Notes: generated by a model from the letters alone, not told the origin. A DNA stretch of 64,000 nt from Pseudaminobacter sp040045035 (GCF_040045035.1 NZ_JBDZDS010000008.1:193937-257936), one strand, 5' to 3'. Counted from the stretch's first letter, positions 44,781 through 53,584 are shown. Numbers and translations are program-made.

Positions 44781-46520
44781 ATGGTCAGAATCGAGAAAAT
44801 CCTCCCCATCCTGGCTTGGGGCAAAGCTTATGATCGCGCAGTCATGACCAGCGACCTGGTGGCGGCAATGATCGTTACCATCATGCTGATCCCTCAGTCA
44901 TTGGCCTATGCGATGCTCGCGGACCTGCCGCCGGAGGTTGGGCTGTATGCCTCGATCCTTCCTCTGGTGGCCTATGCGGTCTTCGGCACCAGCCGCGCAC
45001 TGGCGGTTGGTCCGGTCGCCGTGGTCTCCCTGATGACGGCTTCCGCCATCGGGCAGATCGCGGAGCAAGGCACCGCCGACTATCTGACCGCCGCAACCGT
45101 GCTCGCTCTGCTGTCGGGCGCCATGCTTGTGCTCATGGGCGTATTCCGACTGGGATTTCTGGCCAACTTCCTCAGCCATCCCGTAATTTCGGGGTTCATC
45201 ACCGCCTCGGGGCTGCTGATCGCCGCAAGCCAGCTCAAGCATATCCTGGGCGTTCCGGTCAAAGGAGACACGCTGCCGGATATCCTGGGAGGGCTTCTGT
45301 CCAACATCGGCAATGTCAATCCGATCACGCTCGCTATCGGCGGGGGCGCCATCGCCTTTCTCTATTTTGCGCGCTCTCGGCTGAAGGGCCTTCTGACCGG
45401 CTCCGGCCTCAACAGCCGGTTGTCGGACATCCTCACCAAGACCGCTCCGATACTGACGGTTGCAATAACGATCCTGATTGCCGCCACCTTCGATCTGGGA
45501 AGCCGTGGCGTCATGCTGGTCGGTGCCATCCCGCAGGGTCTTCCTGTTCCAGCCCTTCCGACGTTTTCGCTGGATCTTGTCGCAGCCCTTGCCGGACCGG
45601 TGCTCCTCATCAGCGCAATCGGTTTTGTCGAGTCCGTCTCGGTGGCCCAGACGCTTGCCTCCAAACGGCGTCAGCGCATCGTGCCTGATCAGGAGCTGAT
45701 CGGGCTTGGAGCCGCCAACATCGCATCAGCGATCTCCTCCGGATTTCCGGTTACCGGTGGCTTTGCCCGCTCGGTCGTCAACTTCGACGCCGGGGCCGAG
45801 ACGCCCGCTGCCGGCATTTTTACCGCTATCGGCATCGCCCTCGCCGCCTTGTACCTAACGCCGCTGCTTGCCAGTCTTCCGCAGGCCACGCTGGCGGCAA
45901 CGATCATTGTCGCCGTGCTGTCGCTGGTGGATTTCAAGGCAATCCGCAGCGTCTTCGGCTATTCGAAGGCAGATTTCGCGGCGATGGCGGCAACGATCCT
46001 GGTTACCCTGCTCCTGGGGGTGGAGCCCGGCATTCTCTCAGGCGTCTTGCTCTCGCTGGCGCTGCATCTTTACCGCACCAGCAGACCCCACATGGCTGTC
46101 GTCGGACTGGTGCCTGGGACGGAGCATTTCCGCAACATTGAACGGCACAAGGTCATCACTGACCCCTCGATCCTTTCGATCCGCGTCGATGAGAGCCTCT
46201 ATTTCGCCAACAGCCGCTATCTCGAAGATCGCATCGCCGCGCTCGTCGCCGACCATCCGAAAGTGCGGCACGTCATCCTGATGTGTCCGGCCGTCAACGC
46301 CATTGACGCCAGCGCGCTGGAAAGCCTCGAGGAAATCAATCATCGCCTCAATGATGCAGGCATTACCTTCCATCTTTCCGAAATCAAAGGCCCGGTCATG
46401 GATCGCTTGAAGAGGTCGGACTTCCTGCAGCAGCTGACAGGAAGCGTGTACCTTTGCCAGTACGAGGCCATGGTTGCATTGCGGGGTAAAGGACAAGCGC
46501 CGATCTATCATTCGGCATGA
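44781..46520 (+). CDS. SulP-family anion transporter with STAS domain
   Basis: A 579-residue protein with about 12 hydrophobic segments: IMLIPQSLAYAMLADLPPEVGLYAS is the SulP signature at residues about 37-60. A cytoplasmic STAS domain (SILSIRVDESLYFANSRYLED, NAIDASALESLEEINHRL) covers about residues 455-560. As the last gene of the sulfide operon it probably exports sulfite or sulfate made by sulfide oxidation, or takes up sulfate; the direction cannot be told from sequence. The start at 44781 was chosen from hydrophobic profile and spacing. Confidence 0.9.
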   Translation: MVRIEKILPILAWGKAYDRAVMTSDLVAAMIVTIMLIPQSLAYAMLADLPPEVGLYASILPLVAYAVFGTSRALAVGPVAVVSLMTASAIGQIAEQGTADYLTAATVLALLSGAMLVLMGVFRLGFLANFLSHPVISGFITASGLLIAASQLKHILGVPVKGDTLPDILGGLLSNIGNVNPITLAIGGGAIAFLYFARSRLKGLLTGSGLNSRLSDILTKTAPILTVAITILIAATFDLGSRGVMLVGAIPQGLPVPALPTFSLDLVAALAGPVLLISAIGFVESVSVAQTLASKRRQRIVPDQELIGLGAANIASAISSGFPVTGGFARSVVNFDAGAETPAAGIFTAIGIALAALYLTPLLASLPQATLAATIIVAVLSLVDFKAIRSVFGYSKADFAAMAATILVTLLLGVEPGILSGVLLSLALHLYRTSRPHMAVVGLVPGTEHFRNIERHKVITDPSILSIRVDESLYFANSRYLEDRIAALVADHPKVRHVILMCPAVNAIDASALESLEEINHRLNDAGITFHLSEIKGPVMDRLKRSDFLQQLTGSVYLCQYEAMVALRGKGQAPIYHSA

Positions 46521-46671
46521 CATTGAATGGTTCTGTTCCAACGGCCGAGCGACAGGCCCTCGATCGCAAGGAGGGCATGGCTAGCACGTCGGCCTTCCGG
46601 CGTGGTTGGATCGGCGGGATCGAAAGGCCTTCGTCCGGTTGCGTGCCACCAACAGGCGATTTGACGCTGCA

Positions 46672-46857
46672 GCGGGCGAAGAAGTTTTCCGGGTTGCGGG
46701 TGAGCGTCATCGTGCCAACGCTGATTAGCCGATAATCTGCACGGGGCCGGGTCTTGGTCAGGCCTAACGGATTGACGCGGTAGGTCTTGGCTTCTGCATA
46801 GGGCATCGACATGAACAGGTCGCAGCGATGGAAATCGGCATCCGCGTCGGATACAGC
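46672..46857 (-). pseudogene. catalase remnant
   Basis: The minus-strand frame encodes MPYAEAKTYRVNPLGLTKT, then a DY-L-VG-MTL stretch ending NPENFF, which is the segment of monofunctional catalases around the heme-proximal region (family form: FDLTKVWPHxDYPL-VG-M-LNRNPENFF). DADFHRCDLF precedes it, but the segment normally between them is missing, and homology stops after NPENFFA. Neither a start nor the rest of the enzyme is present. The flanks (46521-46671 and 46858-47160) hold no recognisable gene. Confidence 0.6.
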
Positions 46858-47160
46858 GGCGGCCCTTCATCGCCGAAGAAGGCCATGCCGCGGTCAGTGT
46901 GGAAGATGCGTGACCCAGAGGTACTGTCACGTTGTTTTTCGGCAAGGATTTTTTGGTAGTTGCTGGGCACGAGCAGGAACGCCCTGCGGCACAAATGTCC
47001 CACGCCCTGCCGTCTGGAAAATCAACAGCAAGAGCTTTGCCGGCAATGATTCGTCTTCATTCGACCCTGTAATTACCAATTAGATACTGGAATGCGGACT
47101 AAATAACGGAGCAGGCGGGGTAAGGCGTAGGTCCGCTTGGGTTGCCTAACTTCCTGCCGA
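46858..47160. other. 303-bp stretch without an intact gene
   Basis: Minus-strand frames continue through this interval but with stops and frame changes relative to the catalase remnant; a piece reads SRIFHTDRGMAFFGDEG without a family I can name. It is probably decayed coding sequence between the sulfide operon and nirK. Confidence 0.4.
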
Positions 47161-47168
47161 GAAGAATG

Positions 47169-47196
47169 GCCAGCACGGGATATTGCCCGCGCTGGC
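47169..47196 (-). terminator. putative terminator of nirK
   Basis: GCCAGCACGGG pairs with CCCGCGCTGGC (one G-U) across a 6-nt loop, 13 bases after the nirK stop; the minus strand continues CATTCTTCTC, a modest U-rich tail. Confidence 0.65.
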
Positions 47197-47209
47197 AGCT
47201 TGGGAGCGA

Positions 47210-48745
47210 CTAGTTCGCGGCCTCTTCGGCCGGGCCTGTATGCATGATGTCGTCGTTTTCCGGACCGTCGACGATCAAATATCCGGCCAGGCCGCGCTCG
47301 GCGCGCGAGAGCGCGTGGTCGACCAGCACGTAGTGCCCGCCGCGATCGACCTTGAAGTCGACGATCGTCGCGCCGCCGGGCGGAACGGTCGTGGTTTGCA
47401 CGCCGGTCAGGGTCGGCGAGCCGACGCTGCCCATCGAATAGACGTTGTCGAAGATTTCCCCGATGACGTGGAAGGAGGAGGTGAAGTTCGGCCCGCCCAC
47501 GCCGAAGAAGATGCGCACCGTCTCTCCGGCATTCGCATAGAGCGGGTGCGTCTTGGTGAGCGAGCCGACCGCGCCGTTGAACAGAAAATATTCCGGCCGC
47601 TCGGAGGTTAGCTTGTCGTAGTCCATCTCCATCTCGCCCTTGGTGCCGAAGGGCAGGACCGTGTAGAGTTCGCCCTGCATGACGTAGAATTCGCGGTCGA
47701 CATGCGGCAGGCCGCCTTCCGGCTCGATGAGGATCAGCCCATACATGCCGCTCGTGATGTGATGCGCCACGCTCGGCGTCGCACAATGATAGACGAAGAT
47801 GCCGGGCCTCAGCGCCTTGAAAGTCACGACGCTTTCATTGCCGGGGTCGGTCTGCGTGGCGTGCGCGCCGCCGCCCGGACCCGTCGCGGCATGGAAATCC
47901 ACCGAGTGCGTCATCACGCTTTCGGCCGGGTTCTTCAGGTGAACCTCGAGCATGTCACCTACCCGCGCGCGGATGAAGGGGCCCGGCACTTTGGCGTTGA
48001 AGGTCCAGTAGGTGTAGGTCGCGCCGTCGTCCAGATTGCCCACGAGTTCCACCGTTTCGAGGTCGACCCTGACAATCCTGGGCGGCCGCTGTCCGATCGG
48101 CCCAGGCAGGTCTGCCGGGTCGCGAACGACGTCCGCGGCGGTCGAGGCCATCGCCTCGCGCGGACCCGGCATGACGTGGATGCGTCCCTCCATGCCCGCC
48201 TGTCGGTGCCCGGCGATGGAGCAAAAATAAGCGAATTCACCGACCTTGCCGGCCGTGAAGGCGAAGGTGGACGAAGCGTTCTTGCCGACCACGATCGAGG
48301 ACCGCGCCGCATATTGGTCGATCACCACGTCGTGCTCGGCACCTTCGCCGTTGATCAGGTTGATCTGCACCAGTTCGCCCTCGTGCACCATGAGGCTGGG
48401 GTTGACCTGGCCGTCAATATCGCCGCCAACTCCGAGATAGACCATCCGTCCGGCAGCGATGCCGGTCCTGAGCGTGAATATCTTCGGATTGTGGTAGCTC
48501 ACTATTGCCCCGGTTCCCGCCCCAGTCGCGGCAGCAGACTGCGGTTCGGCGGGGGTGGCGGACGGTTCGGTCTGGGTTGGCTGGGTGGCTTGCGTCGTTG
48601 CGGGGTGCTGATGGGTCTGGGCGGTTGCCGGAGTGATGAAGCACCACGACATGACGATCACGAGAAGGGTCGCAAGCCATCGTCCTTGTGCGGCCCATTC
48701 CCTGATACCCGGTTTGGTGTCCGATCTTCTAAATTTGTCGCACAT
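47210..48745 (-). CDS. nirK: copper nitrite reductase NirK with extra N-terminal cupredoxin domain
   Basis: A 511-residue precursor. After a signal region (LATLLVIVMSWCFITPATAQ) and a Pro/Thr/Gln/Ala-rich linker (about residues 45-75), a first cupredoxin carries its own type-1 copper ligands (His in GEGAEHDVVID; Cys, His and Met in YFCSIAGHRQAGM). The two NirK domains follow, with THSVDFH (type-2 ligands), YHCATPSVAHHITSGM (type-1 ligands) and a final HVIG/DHAL region. Normal NirK has about 360-380 residues and lacks the first domain; the three-domain form is known from Hyphomicrobium, where the extra domain is thought to replace or aid the external donor. It reduces nitrite to nitric oxide in the periplasm. 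AAGGAG lies seven bases before the ATG, and an FNR-type site 64 bases upstream. Confidence 0.93.
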   Translation of the reverse strand: MCDKFRRSDTKPGIREWAAQGRWLATLLVIVMSWCFITPATAQTHQHPATTQATQPTQTEPSATPAEPQSAAATGAGTGAIVSYHNPKIFTLRTGIAAGRMVYLGVGGDIDGQVNPSLMVHEGELVQINLINGEGAEHDVVIDQYAARSSIVVGKNASSTFAFTAGKVGEFAYFCSIAGHRQAGMEGRIHVMPGPREAMASTAADVVRDPADLPGPIGQRPPRIVRVDLETVELVGNLDDGATYTYWTFNAKVPGPFIRARVGDMLEVHLKNPAESVMTHSVDFHAATGPGGGAHATQTDPGNESVVTFKALRPGIFVYHCATPSVAHHITSGMYGLILIEPEGGLPHVDREFYVMQGELYTVLPFGTKGEMEMDYDKLTSERPEYFLFNGAVGSLTKTHPLYANAGETVRIFFGVGGPNFTSSFHVIGEIFDNVYSMGSVGSPTLTGVQTTTVPPGGATIVDFKVDRGGHYVLVDHALSRAERGLAGYLIVDGPENDDIMHTGPAEEAAN

Positions 48746-48808
48746 GAATGTCTCCTTGTTGCCACGAACAATGCGCGAAAACCTTAAGTCGCGGGGACTT
48801 GACGCTCT

Positions 48809-48822
48809 TTGCGGAAAAGCAA
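48809..48822. promoter_or_regulatory. candidate FNR/NnrR box upstream of nirK
   Basis: TTGCGGAAAAGCAA fits TTG-N8-CAA; its left half TTGCG equals that of the box upstream of pseudoazurin, while the right half (AGCAA) is weaker. It lies 64-77 bases upstream of the nirK start codon. Confidence 0.5.
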
Positions 48823-49071
48823 CTACGAAGAAATGCTGGTGTCGACTGGGACGATGCTTCGAGCCTCGTGCGTCGCGCCCAAACTGTCAAGGTGTAGGGG
48901 GCAGGCGGTCCGAAGCCGCGGGCGAACCAGTATCCGGCAAAATTGGATGGCAAAATCCAGAAACGTCGCCCCCATGCACATGCTGAGAGTGATCAGCCAA
49001 TCTCCAGGCGTGTCCGACGTCAGCGCCAATGAGACAAAATCGGCTTAGGGTTCGGAATGCGCCGAGATGGC
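48823..49071. other. spacer upstream of the nirK promoter, no gene seen
   Basis: No frame here matches a known family. Together with the IS110 fragment and the following bases up to the porin terminator, it forms a gene-free stretch of about 640 bp between divergent nirK and the porin. Confidence 0.4.
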
Positions 49072-49234
49072 GTGATTGCGTTTGCCGCAAAGCGACCGGC
49101 AATCGCGGAGGCGGCAACAAGGCCGACCATTCGCTTCGTCGAGCTGAAAAGCGAGGAGCGACTCGACGTACACGCTTCACCGAGTACGCACCGTCACGAC
49201 AATCAACAGCATTAATCATTCTCTATCCACGTGA
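49072..49234 (+). pseudogene. IS110-family transposase fragment
   Basis: The frame reads AIAEAATRPTIRFVELKSEE, typical of the middle of IS110 transposases (AICEAVxRPTMRFVPVKxEE). After RLDVHA one base is lost and the homology continues in another frame as LHRVRT before a stop. Only about 50 codons remain. Confidence 0.7.
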
Positions 49235-49336
49235 TGGTTGGGTGAGGCACTCGTCGTCTGCGGGGCCTCCCCTGCCCTTCACCATGGTGTTTTTGGCCGG
49301 CTTTCGATGTCAACGACACGAACCGTCAAAGGGAAA

Positions 49337-49362
49337 GGGCCCGGCGAATGATCGCCGGGCCC
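49337..49362 (-). terminator. terminator of the porin gene
   Basis: A perfect 11-bp stem (GGGCCCGGCGA / TCGCCGGGCCC) with a 4-nt loop lies 35 bases after the porin stop; on the minus strand it is followed by TTTCCCTTT. Confidence 0.8.
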
Positions 49363-49396
49363 CTCTGCCTGATCAACTTGGAGGTCTAGATGATGA

Positions 49397-50569
49397 TCAG
49401 AACGAACGCTGGAAGCGAACCATGCCGCCGAAGCCGTCGCGGATCTTGACTTTGTCTTCCGTGTGCACCGAGTTCCAGGCGATCTCCGGAGTGATCTTGA
49501 AGCCCGGAACGATCGTGTAGGCCACGTTCGCGACCACGGCGACGTCCTTGTTCTCGGCGTAGGAAACCTGTGCGTTGAACGCAGCCTGCTTGCTCAGCTT
49601 CACAGTGCCGCCGCCCCAGACGGCCCAGTTGCCGAGCCAGCCCTTGTAGAAGCTGCGGTCGATGTTCTTGTTGGTGCCGTAGCCGCCCATGACCCACAGC
49701 GAGACGGTGTCGGAGGCGTTGACGTCGAGGCGAACCTTGCCGGCCCACTCCTGCCAGACCGAGTCGTAGCCGACGACGCCGGAGATGCCGCCCCAGGCCT
49801 GCGTGAAGGCCGCGCCGGCAACCACGTGCGGAGCGTAGGAATCGATCGTGTAGAACGTGCCACGACCTTCTTCGAGAGCAACCGCCGCCGAGAAGCCGCC
49901 GTCGCCCTTGTAGGTGTAGGCGATCTGGTGGGTGTCGTACGAGCTGCCCGCATAGGGGATCAGGTCGTCTTCGATGACGGCGCCGGCATAGTTGGTGAAG
50001 GTGGCGAACAGCGAATCGGTCTTGCCGATGCGGAAGCCGCCGAGCTCGATATAGGCGTGGTTGATGCCCAGGTTCGTCGCCGTATCGGTGATGCCGCCCG
50101 CAACGACCGTGTTCCAGTCGAAGTTGATGTGCATGTAGCCGCGCAGGGTGCCGAGTTCGGTCTCCGAACGGGCGTCGAGCTGCATGGCTGCGCGGGCGCG
50201 CTTGAAGTAGGTGTCGTTGGTCTTGACCTCACGCAGAGTCGGCTTCGGGCCGACGGAGCCGTCAGCTTCCCAGTCAGCGATCGCATCGGCGAGCTCGCCC
50301 TCAGCGCGTGCCAGATCAAGCTTGTCGATGACGTTGTTCAGGCCGCGTGCGCCGCCCTTGCCGGCGCGGACGTCGTAGCGGATGTAGCCGCCGACCTTGA
50401 CGCAGGTCTCGGTGCCGGGGAGGTAGTAGAAGCCGGCGCCATAAACGTCGCAAATGCGAACGTATTCAACGGGTTCCGGCTCAGCGACGACGACAGCGTC
50501 GGCAGCGTGGGCACCGGAAACCGCGGCGAGAGCCGCAGCGGAGCCAAGGAGAAGGCTCTTGATATTCAT
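49397..50569 (-). CDS. outer-membrane porin, Porin_2 family (Omp2b/RopA-like)
   Basis: A 390-residue precursor with a signal peptide MNIKSLLLGSAAALAAVSGAHA. The mature start ADAVVVAEPEPVEYVRICDVYGAGFYYLPGTETCVKVGGYIRYDV is the hallmark of rhizobial/Brucella porins (given in pieces: EPEPVEYVRICD, YGAGFYYLPGTETCVKVGGY). Alternating beta-strands run to the C-terminal aromatic residue (VRFQRSF), as needed for outer-membrane insertion. A trimeric 16-strand general porin is expected. The ATG at 50569 gives the signal peptide; an earlier start does not. Confidence 0.93.
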   Translation of the reverse strand: MNIKSLLLGSAAALAAVSGAHAADAVVVAEPEPVEYVRICDVYGAGFYYLPGTETCVKVGGYIRYDVRAGKGGARGLNNVIDKLDLARAEGELADAIADWEADGSVGPKPTLREVKTNDTYFKRARAAMQLDARSETELGTLRGYMHINFDWNTVVAGGITDTATNLGINHAYIELGGFRIGKTDSLFATFTNYAGAVIEDDLIPYAGSSYDTHQIAYTYKGDGGFSAAVALEEGRGTFYTIDSYAPHVVAGAAFTQAWGGISGVVGYDSVWQEWAGKVRLDVNASDTVSLWVMGGYGTNKNIDRSFYKGWLGNWAVWGGGTVKLSKQAAFNAQVSYAENKDVAVVANVAYTIVPGFKITPEIAWNSVHTEDKVKIRDGFGGMVRFQRSF

Positions 50570-51019
50570 ATGAAGACTCCAGTCAAAAGTTGCTTTCAAG
50601 GTCTGGGTTCATTTGGCTGAAGTTCAGCATTTCCCTGCCCCACACCCGAGGCCGGTCTACCGAGGCCACATGACGGTTGCGTCTCGGGCGCATGACAGTT
50701 CGATGACGGCGGACAGGCCGCGGACGAGTGATGCCAAATGGTGACAGTGGCTCTGCCGGACCCGGTTTCAGGGAGCTCGATGGTCGCGGCAGACTGCGGA
50801 AATGCAGGCCGAAATTGAAAGAGTGGCTCCCTCCCCTCCCCTCCCCTCGCACGAGCGCTCGTGGCGATGCTGCGGACAGGCATTGGGTGCCAGCGGGTAA
50901 AAAGCAGCGCCGCCCGGTTCGGGGGAACCTGGCGGTGCGGGCATTGAAGGTGCGGGCGCTTGAGCCCTGCCCTGCGCGCGCGGCGAAGCGGCGGCGGACG
51001 GGTGCGGTTGACCCCGTGT
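50570..51019. other. porin upstream region, no gene; CCCCT tandem repeat
   Basis: The 450-bp stretch contains the porin promoter region and, at about 50829-50849, four tandem CCCCT units. Both strands lack a convincing reading frame. A long leader for the porin mRNA is possible, since porin genes often have regulated leaders, but no structure stands out. Confidence 0.45.
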
Positions 51020-51042
51020 GAGCACCGGACGCGCCGGTGCTC
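51020..51042 (-). terminator. hairpin at the end of the FAD oxidoreductase gene
   Basis: GAGCACCGG, a 5-nt loop and CCGGTGCTC form a perfect 9-bp stem that overlaps the stop codon of the minus-strand gene. No U run follows, so termination is uncertain. Confidence 0.45.
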
Positions 51043-52372
51043 AGAACCCGCTGATCAGTTCGATCTTGGAGCCGTCCGAGAAGCGGGTGAAACGGAAGTC
51101 CCTCGGGTCAACGAGCGGCGTGCGCCCGGTGACGATATCGGCCATGAGCCGGCCGGCGGCCGGGCCGATGCCAAAACCGTGGCCGGAGAAGCCGGTGGCG
51201 ATGTGGAAGCCGCGGATGCTGTCGATCGCCGAGATGACCGGCACGGCGTCCGGCGTCACGTCGATATAGCCGGCCCAGCGCTGGGCCACCTCCGCCTTCT
51301 CGAACACCGGGAATGCCTTCTTGAGATTGGCGAAGGCGATGTCGGAGAGCTTTTTAGCCGGCTTTGGATCGAGCACGCGGCAATATTCGAAGGGGCTGGC
51401 CTCGTCCAGTGGCCAGTGGTTGGGAATGCGCGCCTCGTCGAAGAAGCGGCCGCCGAAACGGAAGTTGAGCGAGCGCCATTCCTTGCGGAAGGCCGGCAGG
51501 AAGTCTAGCGCATAGCGGAAGGAGTTCGGCACGATGTCAACGACGTTCTCGTGGCCGGAGGCGATGGTATAGCCGCCGTCCTGCCGCTTGCGCACGGCAA
51601 AGCCGTTCGACCACATGGCCTGCTCGGGGCCGCCCTCGAGCGGCTTGGTGCGCATGACCGAGTTCATCACCTTGAGCTGCGGCAGGATGATGCCGTGCCT
51701 GCCCGAGAACAGGCTCGACCAGGCGCCGCCGGCCAGCACCACCGCCTTGCAGGCGATGGACCCGCGCTCGGTGACGACGCCTGACACGGCGCCGCCGGCC
51801 GTCTCGATGCCGCGCACCGCGCATTCGGTGAGGATCGAGGCGCCCTTTTCGCGCGCTGCCTCGGCGATTGCCGGTGCGGCCTTCTGCGGCTCGGCGCGGC
51901 CGTCGGCTGCGGTGTAGAGCGCGCCCTTGAGGTTCATGGTGGTGCCGGGGAACATGTTGCGGAACTCGGCGCCGCTCAGCATTCGCGAGTCGAGCTGGTA
52001 GCCGTCGAGATTGCGGTTCCAGCGCTCGTGGTTGGCGTATTCCTCGTCGGTGGCGCAGGTGAAGATGATGCCGGCGCGCTTGTAGCCGGTGTCGCGGCCG
52101 ATGCGCTGGTCGAGCGTGCCCCAGATGCGCAGCGCCTCCGCCATCAGCGGCACTTCGCGCGGGTCTCGGCGCGAGATGCGCACCCAGCCCCAGTTGCGGC
52201 TCGACTGCTCCTGGCCGATGCCGCCCTTTTCGCACAGCGCCACGCGCAGCTTCTGCTCGGCCAGTTCCAGCGCGGTCGAGGTGCCGATGATACCGCCGCC
52301 GATGACGACGACGTCCACTTCCTTCGGCAGTTCGGCATCCCCATGGACGGGAACGACATAGGGTCCGGGCAT
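51041..52372 (-). CDS. FAD-dependent amine/amino-acid oxidoreductase (DAO family)
   Basis: A 443-residue DAO-fold flavoprotein with the N-terminal motif VDVVVIGGGIIGTSTALELAEQ and a C-terminal GFHIATGFSGHGFGIGPAAGRLMADIV segment. It resembles rhizobial proteins annotated as glycine/D-amino-acid oxidases or PuuB-like enzymes; the substrate is unknown. The ATG at 52372 has GGAGGAG about ten bases upstream. It has no operon partners and is distinct in sequence from the DadA-like protein at 31.4 kb. Confidence 0.85.
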   Translation of the reverse strand: MPGPYVVPVHGDAELPKEVDVVVIGGGIIGTSTALELAEQKLRVALCEKGGIGQEQSSRNWGWVRISRRDPREVPLMAEALRIWGTLDQRIGRDTGYKRAGIIFTCATDEEYANHERWNRNLDGYQLDSRMLSGAEFRNMFPGTTMNLKGALYTAADGRAEPQKAAPAIAEAAREKGASILTECAVRGIETAGGAVSGVVTERGSIACKAVVLAGGAWSSLFSGRHGIILPQLKVMNSVMRTKPLEGGPEQAMWSNGFAVRKRQDGGYTIASGHENVVDIVPNSFRYALDFLPAFRKEWRSLNFRFGGRFFDEARIPNHWPLDEASPFEYCRVLDPKPAKKLSDIAFANLKKAFPVFEKAEVAQRWAGYIDVTPDAVPVISAIDSIRGFHIATGFSGHGFGIGPAAGRLMADIVTGRTPLVDPRDFRFTRFSDGSKIELISGF

Positions 52373-53047
52373 GTCAGAAAAACTCCTCCAGCTGACAAAG
52401 TTCGGCGACGCTGGCTTCGTCGGGCAGGCCGGGCAGCATCGAGACAAAAAGGGTGAGATCCCGCGGGTCAGTCATGAGACGTTGGGGTCGGGCCGTATCG
52501 GTTGCCACGAAACCGGGGTCAGCGCGACACGCCCGCTAGCGGTGGCGAGAACGCCACATCGACGGCGCGGACGTGGAAGTTCAGCTCTTCGTCGAGAATG
52601 TCGAGGTCGACAAGGCGACCGAAGCCGGCGGTCTTTGACCGGTACTTCCCATTGCAGCCCCCTCCCCTCAAAGAGCCTGCGATACCAAAGCTTTGGATGG
52701 GTTGCATGCAAGGGCGAACGGCGCGTTTCGTGATGATTTGTCGTTAGTCGCGAAAACAGGAAACGCCAGATGGTAGAGGGAGGCAACTATTTTTTCGGCG
52801 TCACTTCACCTGGCATAAGTGTTCTCCCTACCTGGCGATGATGATCGCTTGTCACGCGTGCGGGTTTCGGGCGGTGAGTTGGGAGCTGTCAACCGATCAT
52901 GGCGGGTGTTCCCGGATTGCGGAGCGTTCGGGCAAGTTGGCGGGCGATGATTTGGGCCCGAGGGCGCCCTGCGACCTTTGGCGCTTTGCGTGGGCGCGTT
53001 CCTGGCGTAAAGTAGCATCCCAGATACCACTTACGGAAGCGAATGGA
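52373..53047. other. 675-bp stretch without a confident gene
   Basis: Two minus-strand frames overlap here, but neither shows a known family. It contains a parS-like palindrome at 52878-52893. Promoter elements for the haemoglobin gene should lie near its right end; no clear NsrR or FNR box was found. Confidence 0.45.
52878..52893. other. parS-like site 1
   Basis: GTTGGGAGCTGTCAAC fits 14 of 16 positions of the palindrome GTTGACAGCTGTCAAC. The left arm has two changes. It is the outermost of four such sites. Confidence 0.55.
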
Positions 53048-53512
53048 ATGACCCCCATCGAAAGGGCGCGCCCGGTCGCCGAAACTCCCCTCTCCCACCC
53101 GCAGGTCGACCGCGCCTTCATAGGCAGGCTCGTGCGTGCCTTCTACGCCAAGGTGCGTCGCGACGCGCGGCTCGGGCCCATCTTCGCGCGGGTGATCGCG
53201 GGAGACTGGGAGCCGCATCTGGAGAAGATGACCGAGTTCTGGTGCTCGGTGATCCTGAAGACCGCCAGCTATAACGGCCGGCCGGTGCCGGCGCACCTCA
53301 AGCTCAAGGAGGTGAAGGAGGAAGATTTCGCGATCTGGCTCGGGCTCTTCGCCGAGACGGCGCGCGAGCTTTGCGTGCCCGAGGTGGCGGCGGTGTTTGT
53401 CGACCGGGCCGAGCGCATCGCCAAGAGCCTGCAACTGGCCATGTTCTTCCACCTGCCGAGGATGCTGGACAGGCAGGCGGCGGTGACAGCTGTCAACCGC
53501 GAGGAGCCGTGA
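53048..53512 (+). CDS. group III truncated haemoglobin
   Basis: A 154-residue 2-on-2 globin. DRAFIGRLVRAFYAKVRRDARLGPIFA covers helices A-B and EPHLEKMTEFWCSVIL helices D-E, with the proximal His in PVPAHLKL and the following WLGLFAETA. Group III truncated globins bind nitric oxide and oxygen; they are commonly linked to microaerobic or nitrosative conditions. It lies directly upstream of an Rrf2/NsrR-type regulator, which supports a role in nitric oxide defence. The ATG at 53048 matches the family start. The end of the gene contains a parS-like palindrome. Confidence 0.9.
   Translation: MTPIERARPVAETPLSHPQVDRAFIGRLVRAFYAKVRRDARLGPIFARVIAGDWEPHLEKMTEFWCSVILKTASYNGRPVPAHLKLKEVKEEDFAIWLGLFAETARELCVPEVAAVFVDRAERIAKSLQLAMFFHLPRMLDRQAAVTAVNREEP
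53482..53497. other. parS-like site 2, inside the truncated haemoglobin gene
   Basis: GGTGACAGCTGTCAAC differs from the perfect palindrome at one position. It covers codons near the 3' end of the haemoglobin gene (VTAVN). Confidence 0.7.
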
Positions 53513-53584
53513 CGATGACTCGGCGCGTCGCCTTGCCCGGGCCGGGCAGCCGGCGCCCTTCCCTGCTGCGATAGGACCGCCACC

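Noticed and set aside
46527..46540. ATGGTTCTGTTCCA, also present inverted at about 42322-42335, as a possible IS6-type end flanking the sulfide operon
   Set aside because: A 14-mer match is expected several times by chance in 64 kb; the left copy lies in the conserved MVLFQ codons of the thioredoxin fragment, and the key G of the IS6 end is replaced by C.
50829..50849. CCCCT tandem units as a possible CRISPR or clustered operator
   Set aside because: The unit is 5 bp with no spacers; it is a simple repeat.
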